Below are positions 1-5,328 of a DNA stretch of 6,724 bases, one piece after another. Made by a program: the position numbers and the translations under genes. Every line of letters begins with the position of its first letter. Position 1 is the stretch's first letter. A model generated the notes under the pieces. That model searched no databases and was not told the DNA's origin. It saw only the letters and a program-made list of their open reading frames with translations. The stretch comes from Clostridia bacterium (GTDB taxonomy: Bacteria; Bacillota; Clostridia; Christensenellales; Borkfalkiaceae), in the NCBI GenBank assembly GCA_029052615.1, contig JAIDIR010000135.1, positions 1-6,724 on the forward strand. The letters are read 5' to 3'.

Positions 1-133
1 CGTGTATCAACGCGCACCCAAGCGCCAGTGCGCTTCCGAGAGCGTCGCCGTCCGGTCTGAAGTGGCATACTACGGCAACGTTGCTGCTGCGGTTTAATAC
101 CGCCGCTATTTCCGTGAGGCTGTTATTAGTCAT
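1..133 (-). CDS. nrnA: DHH-family phosphoesterase, NrnA-like (5' end only)
   Basis: Only the first 44 codons are in the window; the gene runs off the left edge. The visible N-terminus contains CHFRPDGDALGSALAL (residues 23-38), which is motif I of the DHH phosphoesterase superfamily; H24, D28 and D30 are the expected metal ligands. In Bacillota the gene directly after rbfA is commonly nrnA (ytqI family), a cytoplasmic Mn-dependent enzyme that degrades short RNA oligonucleotides and dephosphorylates pAp; that role is taken from the family and position, not proved here. The ATG at 131-133 lies inside the last codons of rbfA (8-nt overlap, GATGACTAA), so translation is probably coupled to rbfA. 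A GGTGA element at 136-140 sits close in front of it. Another DHH enzyme, such as a cyclic-dinucleotide phosphodiesterase, cannot be excluded without the DHHA1 domain. Confidence 0.8.
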   Translation of the reverse strand, partial: MTNNSLTEIAAVLNRSSNVAVVCHFRPDGDALGSALALGCALIH

Positions 134-500
134 CTTCACCGTCGCCGCCTTTATCTATTTCTTTAAGTAACCTGTCGATTTTATCCCCGTACTCCAGACT
201 TTCGTCCAACGTAAACCTGAGTTCGGGCACACACCTTATGCGCAGCACTTTGGAAAGCGCGTATCTTATATACCCCGCGTTGTCAACGATTATTTTAAAG
301 CTTGCGCGTCTCTTTTCCTCGTTTAAGTCGTAGATGCTTACGAACACCTTACAGCTCTTCAAATCGGGAGCAACGTCGGCGTTTATAACGCTTATAATCG
401 CACTGAGTTCGGGATATCTGTTCTTTAAATCGGTTGAAATAACTTTATATATCTCTTCGCGGAACTGACTTGACAGTCTTTCCCCTCTCAAACCTTTCAT
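126..500 (-). CDS. rbfA: 30S ribosome-binding factor RbfA
   Basis: A 124-residue protein of normal RbfA length. RbfA is a single KH-like domain protein that binds the immature 30S subunit near the 16S rRNA 5' helix and neck and assists late maturation and cold adaptation. Family features seen: the N-terminal RGERLSSQFREEIYKVI helix, the central VFVSIYDL strand, the KH helix segment NAGYIRYALSKVLRIR, and the diagnostic CVPELRFTLDESLEYGDKI. The acidic tail GDGEDD is a simple extension. The ATG at 498-500 was chosen because the conserved N-terminus begins there and an AAGAGG Shine-Dalgarno (505-510) overlaps the infB stop codon. Residues encoded upstream to 599 lie inside infB in another frame and do not resemble the family. 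It starts 8 nt after infB and overlaps the next gene by 8 nt, so it is co-translated with its neighbours. Confidence 0.95.
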   Translation of the reverse strand: MKGLRGERLSSQFREEIYKVISTDLKNRYPELSAIISVINADVAPDLKSCKVFVSIYDLNEEKRRASFKIIVDNAGYIRYALSKVLRIRCVPELRFTLDESLEYGDKIDRLLKEIDKGGDGEDD

Positions 501-504
501 GTAA

Positions 505-510
505 CCTCTT
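505..510 (-). promoter_or_regulatory. Ribosome binding site of rbfA overlapping the infB stop codon
   Basis: The minus strand reads AAGAGG followed by TTAC and then the ATG at 500. The first two bases belong to the infB TAA stop. The site fixes the rbfA start and suggests that ribosomes finishing infB reinitiate on rbfA. Confidence 0.75.
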
Positions 511-3034
511 ACTTTCCTGCCGTCAATTCCTCGATGGTATAGCACTCGATTACGTCGCCGACCTTGATATCGTTGAAGCCCTCGATTGCGCAACCGCATT
601 CGTAGTTGTAAGCAACTTCCTTCACGTCGTCCTTAAAGCGCTTTAACTGGCGGACGTTACCTTCTACTATAAGCACGTCGTCGCGGTAAATTCTCAGCTT
701 GCCGCCGCGGATAATCTTGCCTTCCGTAACGTAGCAGCCCGCAACGGTGCCGACGCCCGTAATTCTGAACGTCTGGCGCACCTCGCATTTGCCGAGATAT
801 ACGTCCTGATATTTGGGGGTAAGCATACCCTTAAGCGCCGCTTCGATATCGTCGAGAAGGTCGTAAATAATTCTGTACGTCCTGACGTCGACTTTGCTGC
901 GCTCGGCAGTCGTCCTTGCCTTTGCGTCGGGGCGGACGTTGAAGCCGAGAATAATCGCGTTGGAAGAATCGGCGAGCATGACGTCCGATTCGGTAATCGC
1001 GCCCGCGCCGCTGTGAATAACTTTAACCTGCACTTCCTCGTTGGAAAGTTTGACGACCGACTGCTTTACAGCCTCTACCGAGCCCTGCACGTCGCCCTTT
1101 ATTATGAGGTTGAGGGTCTTCATATTGCCTTCGGCAATCTTGCCGAAAACGTCGTCGAGAGAAACCTTGGAGGTGACTTTTATCATCTCGTCGCTTTCCT
1201 TTCTCTTTCTCTCCTCTATGACCGACTTCATAAGGTCCTGTGTTACGGCAAATATGGAGTCGCCCGCGTTGGGCACTTCCTCTAAACCGAGAACGAATAC
1301 CGCCGTGGACGGACCCGCTTCCTTAACCGTTTTGCCCTTGTCGTCAATCATTGCGCGCACACGGCCGGTGACCGTACCGGAAATGATGTTGTCGCCGGTG
1401 TGAAGCGTACCGTTCTGAACGAGCACGGTTGCAACGGGACCCTTGCCCTTGTCGAGCTGGGCTTCGATTATTACGCCGCGCGCCTGTCTTTCGGGGTTAG
1501 CCAGAAGTTCTTTAAGTTCTGCAACCAGAAGTACATTTTCCAGAAGCTGGTCGATGCCCTCGCCCGTCTTGCACGAGATGGGACAAACGGGAGTGCTGCC
1601 GCCCCATTCCTCGGGAACGAGGTCGTAAGTCGTAAGCTCCTGCTTGATTTTTTCGGGATTGGCTCCCACTTTATCCATTTTATTAACGGCAACGATTATC
1701 GAAACGCCTGCCGCCTTCGCGTGGTTGATTGCTTCCACTGTCTGCGGCATAATGCCGTCGTCCGCCGCCACCACAAGTATAACGATATCGGTTACCATAG
1801 CGCCGCGCGCTCTCATTGCGGTGAACGCTTCGTGTCCGGGCGTATCGATAAAGGTTATGCTCTTGCCCTTTACTCCTACGGAGTAAGCGCCGATATGCTG
1901 GGTTATGCCGCCAGCCTCGCCTGCCGTTACGCTCGATTTTCTTATATAGTCCAAAAGCGAAGTTTTGCCGTGGTCTACGTGACCCATAACCGTAACGACG
2001 GGTGCGCGGGGCACGAGGCTTTCGATTTCTTCAACCGTGTCAGCCTGCTTTTCGCTGAGGATTTCTTCCGCAGTCTTTTCGGGCTTGTATTCGAGTTCGA
2101 TATCAATGCTTGCCGCAAGCAACGCCGCGGTGTCGTAATCGATTGACTCGTTTACCGTCTTCATTATGCCCTCTTTAAACAGCCACTTGGTTATTTCGAC
2201 TGCGGACATACCTATTTTTTCCGACAAGACCTTTAAAGGAATGTCGTTGGTGGTTACCACTGCGTGATCGATTTTAACGGTCTGCGAGCTCTGGCTGGAT
2301 TTAGCCTTTTTAACTCTCAGCTTTCTGTAACCGCTCTTGTTTTCGTCAAAGTCGGCAACCGTTGCGCCCTGCTGTTTGGCGAGCGCACGCTTGGATATGG
2401 CGTGTCTGTCTCTTTCGACGTACGTCTTTTCGAAGCTCTGCTTCTTTTTGTCAGCACCGAAATTCTTGCCCGCGGACTTTGCGGGTGCCGCCGTTGCGGG
2501 GGCAACGTATTTTGCTCCCGGCTTGCTCTGAACACCGGTTGCACCGGGGCGCGTCTGCTGACCGTAAGCGGGTCTGGGTCTGTCGCCTCTGCCTGCGTCC
2601 TTATTGACGTAAGTCTTTGCAGGTGCGGCAGGTGCCTTTGCAACTATATACGAAGGGCGTGCGGGTTTAGCCTGTGCAGGTGCGGGAGCCGACTCCTTTT
2701 CTTCCTGTTTTGCAGGTTCTTCCGCAATTTCTGTAACCTCAACGGGCTTAACCTCCGCCGCGGTTTCGGCTTGCTGAATTTCGGGGGCTTGTTCGGAAGC
2801 CTTAACCTCCTTGGCAGTCTCCGCTTTCTGCGCCGCTTCTTCTGCGGCAACAGCCTCGCGCGCCAGTCTCTCTTCCTCGGCGCGTTTTGCTATTCTGGCG
2901 TTATCCAATTCGGAAAGCTTTCTCAAAATTTCCGCAGCCGCTCTTTCGGTAGCGGAAACTTTTTTGGAAAGTTCGCCGAACGTTCCCTCCGATAACATTT
3001 TAGCAATATTCAAAATATTCTCGTATTTTGCCAT
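509..3034 (-). CDS. infB: Translation initiation factor IF-2
   Basis: An 841-residue cytoplasmic GTPase that delivers initiator fMet-tRNA to the 30S subunit and promotes subunit joining. Layout: a charged helical start (1-75); a low-complexity Ala/Glu/Pro/Lys linker (about 75-250); one IF2_N module (about 254-315); the G domain with G1 GHVDHGKT (351-358), G2 GGITQHIGA (375-383), G3 DTPGH (397-401), G4 NKMD (451-454) and G5 SCK (487-489); beta-barrel domain II (about 519-600); domain III (about 630-730); and the C-terminal fMet-tRNA-binding domain (about 740-838), ending in the typical ECGCAIEGFNDIKVGD. The ATG at 3032-3034 was chosen over the open frame extending to 3124 because it follows a good GAGAGGTGA Shine-Dalgarno, and the extension is simply ylxQ read in another frame. 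It begins 7 nt after ylxQ. The extreme N-terminus does not look like the usual KIRVYELAKEL-type first module of Bacillota IF2; the core is entirely normal. Confidence 0.98.
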   Translation of the reverse strand: MAKYENILNIAKMLSEGTFGELSKKVSATERAAAEILRKLSELDNARIAKRAEEERLAREAVAAEEAAQKAETAKEVKASEQAPEIQQAETAAEVKPVEVTEIAEEPAKQEEKESAPAPAQAKPARPSYIVAKAPAAPAKTYVNKDAGRGDRPRPAYGQQTRPGATGVQSKPGAKYVAPATAAPAKSAGKNFGADKKKQSFEKTYVERDRHAISKRALAKQQGATVADFDENKSGYRKLRVKKAKSSQSSQTVKIDHAVVTTNDIPLKVLSEKIGMSAVEITKWLFKEGIMKTVNESIDYDTAALLAASIDIELEYKPEKTAEEILSEKQADTVEEIESLVPRAPVVTVMGHVDHGKTSLLDYIRKSSVTAGEAGGITQHIGAYSVGVKGKSITFIDTPGHEAFTAMRARGAMVTDIVILVVAADDGIMPQTVEAINHAKAAGVSIIVAVNKMDKVGANPEKIKQELTTYDLVPEEWGGSTPVCPISCKTGEGIDQLLENVLLVAELKELLANPERQARGVIIEAQLDKGKGPVATVLVQNGTLHTGDNIISGTVTGRVRAMIDDKGKTVKEAGPSTAVFVLGLEEVPNAGDSIFAVTQDLMKSVIEERKRKESDEMIKVTSKVSLDDVFGKIAEGNMKTLNLIIKGDVQGSVEAVKQSVVKLSNEEVQVKVIHSGAGAITESDVMLADSSNAIILGFNVRPDAKARTTAERSKVDVRTYRIIYDLLDDIEAALKGMLTPKYQDVYLGKCEVRQTFRITGVGTVAGCYVTEGKIIRGGKLRIYRDDVLIVEGNVRQLKRFKDDVKEVAYNYECGCAIEGFNDIKVGDVIECYTIEELTAGK

Positions 3035-3041
3035 AATCGCA

Positions 3042-3050
3042 TCACCTCTC
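3042..3050 (-). promoter_or_regulatory. Ribosome binding site of infB inside the ylxQ 3' end
   Basis: The minus strand reads GAGAGGTGA, covering the last two sense codons and the TGA stop of ylxQ, 7 nt before the infB ATG. The element matches the anti-Shine-Dalgarno well. It decides the infB start and links its translation to that of ylxQ. Confidence 0.8.
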
Positions 3051-3356
3051 GGTATATAATTCGTAATCGCCGTCCGCGTTGGCGCAGATTGCCTTCGCAA
3101 GTTCGTTATCTCTGACAGCAGCAATTTTGCAGCCTGCCCTGTGCACGGCGTTTTCCAGCCCGACTTTACATATAATCAGCGGGCAGGAATATCTGTTTTT
3201 GAATTTAAGCGCAAGTGAGAAAGTATTTTCGGAAGCCGTTGAACAGACGATTAAAAGATAAACGCCTTTTTTCAGAACGTCTATCGAGCCGCTGCCAAGC
3301 GCAATTTTGCGCGCCCTCAAGCAAAAGCCGAGATAGGTTTCAACTTTTCCTGTCAA
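3042..3356 (-). CDS. ylxQ: L7Ae/L30e-family RNA-binding protein YlxQ
   Basis: A small protein of 104 residues in the L7Ae/L30e/S12e/Gadd45 fold, whose members bind kink-turn RNA. The exact cellular role of YlxQ is not established; its place in the nusA-infB operon suggests ribosome- or RNase P-related RNA binding. Family signs are the start VETYLGFCLRARKIALGSGS, the central hydrophobic strand GVYLLIVCSTASENT, and the C-terminal VGLENAVHRAGCKIAAVRDNELAKAI. No ATG lies near the conserved N-terminus. The start is read as TTG at 3354-3356 because AGGAGG (3363-3368) lies 6 nt upstream and the conserved domain begins a few residues later. An ATG in the same frame at 3449 would add 31 residues that only reflect ylxR in another frame. 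The gene overlaps ylxR by 17 nt. Confidence 0.88.
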   Translation of the reverse strand: MTGKVETYLGFCLRARKIALGSGSIDVLKKGVYLLIVCSTASENTFSLALKFKNRYSCPLIICKVGLENAVHRAGCKIAAVRDNELAKAICANADGDYELYTER

Positions 3357-3615
3357 AATACTCCTCCTCGATTGCCGCGTACACGCCCTCGTCCACGCGA
3401 CAGGTAAACACCCTGTCCAAAAGACGGTTCTTTTTAAGCTTTGCAACACATTCGGGGTTGTCGCAGATATACGCGCCGCGCCCGTTCGCCTTGCCCGAAA
3501 AATCCAGAAAAATTTTGCCTTCGGCGTTTTTAACCACCCTGAGCATCTCTCTCTTTTCCTTGGGCTCGCGGCAGGCTATGCACTGTCTAAGCGGCGCCTT
3601 CTTCACTTTGGGCAT
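3340..3615 (-). CDS. rnpM: RNase P modulator RnpM (YlxR family)
   Basis: A 91-residue YlxR-family protein. In Bacillus subtilis YlxR has been renamed RnpM because it binds the RNase P RNA and modulates its activity; that function is carried over here by family and by its position after nusA. Seen in the sequence: the N-terminal RQCIACREPKEKREMLRVVK segment and the signature GKANGRGAYI, with GRGAY at residues 45-49, followed by a basic C-terminal helix. Four cysteines occur as CIAC (12, 15) and CDNPEC (51, 56), an arrangement found in part of the family that could bind zinc. The ATG at 3613-3615 is 3 nt after the nusA stop. The nearest Shine-Dalgarno-like AGAGG is about 14 nt upstream, so initiation probably depends on coupling to nusA. 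Confidence 0.93.
   Translation of the reverse strand: MPKVKKAPLRQCIACREPKEKREMLRVVKNAEGKIFLDFSGKANGRGAYICDNPECVAKLKKNRLLDRVFTCRVDEGVYAAIEEEYFDRKS
3363..3368 (-). promoter_or_regulatory. Strong ribosome binding site deciding the ylxQ TTG start
   Basis: A perfect AGGAGG lies in the run of GAG codons near the end of ylxR, with 6 nt before TTG at 3356. This sequence serves twice: as Glu codons of ylxR and as the Shine-Dalgarno of ylxQ. Confidence 0.8.
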
Positions 3616-3618
3616 ACT

Positions 3619-4713
3619 TTATTCGTTTTCCTCTCCCGCGTCTTCTTCGACTATGCCGATTCCCAACTTAGCCGCAGCAGATTCGCTCTTGACGTCTATC
3701 TTCCAGCCGGTAAGTCTGACTGCAAGGCGTGCATTCTGACCGTCCCTTCCGATTGCAAGCGAAAGCTTATCGTCGGGCACGACCGCCATAGCCGTGTTTT
3801 CGCCTTCGAGCTGGGTTACGGAAATAACCTTTGCGGGCGAAAGCGCCTTTGCAATAAATTCAAGGGGATTTTCGCTCCAGGGGATAATGTCTATCTTTTC
3901 GCCGTGCAGCTCCTCGACGATGGCGTTTACGCGCGCGCCCTTGTTACCAACGCACGCACCGATTGCGTCGACTCTCTGGTCCTCGGAATAGATTGCTATC
4001 TTGGTTCTCGCACCGGCTTCGCGGCTGACTTCCTTTATGATTACGGTACCCTGCTTGATTTCGGGAACTTCCTCTTCGAAAAGTTTTCTGACCAGACCGG
4101 CGGACGAACGGCTGACAAGCACCTGCGCGCCCTTAAAGCCGCTCTTTACGCGCTTGACGAATACCTTGATTTTATCGTTTACTTCGTACTTCTCGCCTGG
4201 AACCTGGTCGGAAGGCAACATAAGTCCTTCAACCTGTCCCTTGCCAAGCTCTACGTAGACGTTCTTTAAGTCGATTTTTCTGATTTTGCCGACGACGAGC
4301 TCACCTTCCTTATCGGAGAACTCGTTCATTGCGGCGTCGCGCTCGGTCTCGTGGAGTTTCTGCAAAATGACCTGCTTTGCCGTCTGTGCGGCGATACGCG
4401 AAAAGTCCTTCGGCGTGAATTTTTCGGTCACTCTGTCGCCGACCTTATAGCTCTTTTTAATAGCGCGCGCGTCTTCAAGCGATATTTCCGTATCCTTGTC
4501 TACGACTTCTTCAACGACGGTCTTAGCCGTGTAGAATTCAATCGTACCCTTTTCGGGAACGAGCTTTAATTCAACGTCGCCTACCGCTCCTGCACTCTGC
4601 TTTTTGCAAGCGGAAACGAGCGCGTTGCGAAGCGCTTCGATGAACACTTCCTGGGGTATGCCCTTTTCCTTTTCCAAATCTGCAAGCGCAGCAAAAAAAT
4701 CCTTGTTAACCAT
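3619..4713 (-). CDS. nusA: Transcription elongation/termination factor NusA
   Basis: A 364-residue protein that binds RNA polymerase and nascent RNA, promotes pausing and intrinsic termination, and takes part in antitermination. Domains in order: the RNA-polymerase-binding N-terminal domain (about 1-128), with the conserved DFSRIAAQTAKQVILQKL at its end; the S1 domain (about 135-202); KH1 with GNKG at 256-259 and the conserved GEKIDIIPWS; and KH2 with GRDG at 322-325 followed by QNARLAVRLTGWKID. The short acidic tail ends shortly after KH2, so there are no C-terminal acidic repeats of the E. coli type; this is the usual Bacillota form. The ATG at 4711-4713 has an AGGAG 8 nt upstream (4722-4726). 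It follows rimP by 47 nt and is 3 nt ahead of ylxR. Confidence 0.98.
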   Translation of the reverse strand: MVNKDFFAALADLEKEKGIPQEVFIEALRNALVSACKKQSAGAVGDVELKLVPEKGTIEFYTAKTVVEEVVDKDTEISLEDARAIKKSYKVGDRVTEKFTPKDFSRIAAQTAKQVILQKLHETERDAAMNEFSDKEGELVVGKIRKIDLKNVYVELGKGQVEGLMLPSDQVPGEKYEVNDKIKVFVKRVKSGFKGAQVLVSRSSAGLVRKLFEEEVPEIKQGTVIIKEVSREAGARTKIAIYSEDQRVDAIGACVGNKGARVNAIVEELHGEKIDIIPWSENPLEFIAKALSPAKVISVTQLEGENTAMAVVPDDKLSLAIGRDGQNARLAVRLTGWKIDVKSESAAAKLGIGIVEEDAGEENE

Positions 4714-4760
4714 TTTGATTTCTCCTAAATTTATCTGTAAGCGTTTTTAAGCGCAATTTA

Positions 4761-5219
4761 TTATTCGAATTTAATAGCTTTGTTTATCTTTGCAATTTTG
4801 TTGCGGGGAATTTTCAATCTTTCCTTGCCTACCGTAACCGTAACGGTGTTTTCGTCAAACTCTTCCAAAACACCCTGCAAAAACTTTTTGCCCTTTAACG
4901 GCGCGTAAAGCTTCAGCTCCACTTCCTTGCCGGTATTTCTTTCGAAATCCCTAACCGTCTTGAAGGGGCGGTCAAGCCCGGGACTTGAAACGTTTAACGT
5001 GTAAGGTTGCCCGTAACTGGGGTCCAGCTCGTCAATCGGGTCAAAGATGGCGTTATGGAATTTTTCGCAGGTGTCGAGATCAACTCCCGGCTCGGTTTCG
5101 ATATAGACCGTAAGCGCGCCCGACTTTTCGTTGCACTCCACTTCGACTATCTCTATATCCATGCCGCTTGCGATATTTTCAAGCATCAGGCTTATTTCTT
5201 CGACAGGTTTGAATTTCAT
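4761..5219 (-). CDS. rimP: Ribosome maturation factor RimP
   Basis: A 152-residue protein of the RimP (DUF150, YlxS/YhbC) family, needed for 30S subunit maturation. The N-terminal domain (about 1-88) ends in the diagnostic YTLNVSSPGLDRPF (73-86). The C-terminal SH3-like domain (about 90-150) includes GKEVELKLYAPLKGKKFLQG and a final strand and helix. The length is normal. The ATG at 5217-5219 is preceded by a modest AGGG Shine-Dalgarno in a leader that contains a strong hairpin and lies downstream of its own promoter. It is therefore the first gene of the transcription unit running through nusA, infB and rbfA, and is always found next to nusA in this type of locus. Confidence 0.96.
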   Translation of the reverse strand: MKFKPVEEISLMLENIASGMDIEIVEVECNEKSGALTVYIETEPGVDLDTCEKFHNAIFDPIDELDPSYGQPYTLNVSSPGLDRPFKTVRDFERNTGKEVELKLYAPLKGKKFLQGVLEEFDENTVTVTVGKERLKIPRNKIAKINKAIKFE

Positions 5220-5238
5220 GTTTCCCTACATATAAAGT

Positions 5239-5267
5239 ATTGAGTGCCTCTCGTCAAGGCACTCAAT
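5239..5267 (-). promoter_or_regulatory. Stem-loop in the rimP 5' leader
   Basis: A perfect 10-bp inverted repeat: ATTGAGTGCC at 5239-5248 and GGCACTCAAT at 5258-5267, with a 9-nt loop. With one bulged base the stem can be extended by AAG/CTT on the outside. It lies within the predicted 71-nt rimP leader, and its 3' foot is about 20 nt before the start codon. In minus-strand RNA it is followed by ACUUUAUAUG, not by a U tract, so it is a poor intrinsic terminator. It is more likely a leader structure that stabilises the message or serves as a binding or autoregulatory site; this role is inferred. Confidence 0.7.
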
Positions 5268-5296
5268 CTTAAAGCATAAGTATTAAGCTTGCCTCT

Positions 5297-5325
5297 ATTA
5301 TAACACCCGTGTTTCGATTTGGCAA
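5297..5325 (-). promoter_or_regulatory. SigA-type promoter of the rimP-nusA-infB operon
   Basis: On the minus strand: -35 TTGCCA (5320-5325), a 17-nt spacer, and -10 TATAAT (5297-5302), preceded by TGT, which makes an extended -10. The hexamers match the SigA/sigma-70 consensus at 4/6 and 6/6 positions, with optimal spacing. The expected start is the A at about 5290, giving a leader of about 71 nt before rimP. The -35 box begins 3 nt after the stop codon of the upstream exonuclease gene, so the operon can be transcribed independently of that gene. Confidence 0.85.
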
Positions 5326-5328
5326 GTT

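Noticed and set aside
501..599. 33-residue N-terminal extension of RbfA
   Set aside because: It is the infB 3' end in another frame; the RbfA family begins at the ATG at 500, which has its own Shine-Dalgarno.
1400..2146. 248-codon open frame on the plus strand
   Set aside because: It is antisense to the highly conserved G domain of infB; the protein shows no recognisable domain and is a shadow of the GC-biased codons of the real gene.
2264..2995. 243-codon open frame on the plus strand, Cys/Arg/Phe-rich
   Set aside because: It is antisense to the low-complexity IF2 linker; its composition merely mirrors Ala/Glu/Lys codons of infB.
3035..3124. 30-residue N-terminal extension of IF2
   Set aside because: The bases encode the end of ylxQ in another frame, and a good Shine-Dalgarno precedes the ATG at 3034.
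3215..3739. 174-codon open frame on the plus strand
   Set aside because: It is antisense to ylxQ, ylxR and the nusA end, all of which have conserved family motifs.
4714..4760. Repeat CGCTTA...CGCTTA in the rimP-nusA gap as a regulatory hairpin or promoter
   Set aside because: It is a short direct repeat that can form at most a 3-bp stem, and no -35/-10 pair is visible.
5231..5270. The hairpin before rimP as an intrinsic terminator
   Set aside because: Neither strand has a proper T tract after the stem, and the promoter lies upstream of it in the minus direction, so it falls within the rimP leader.
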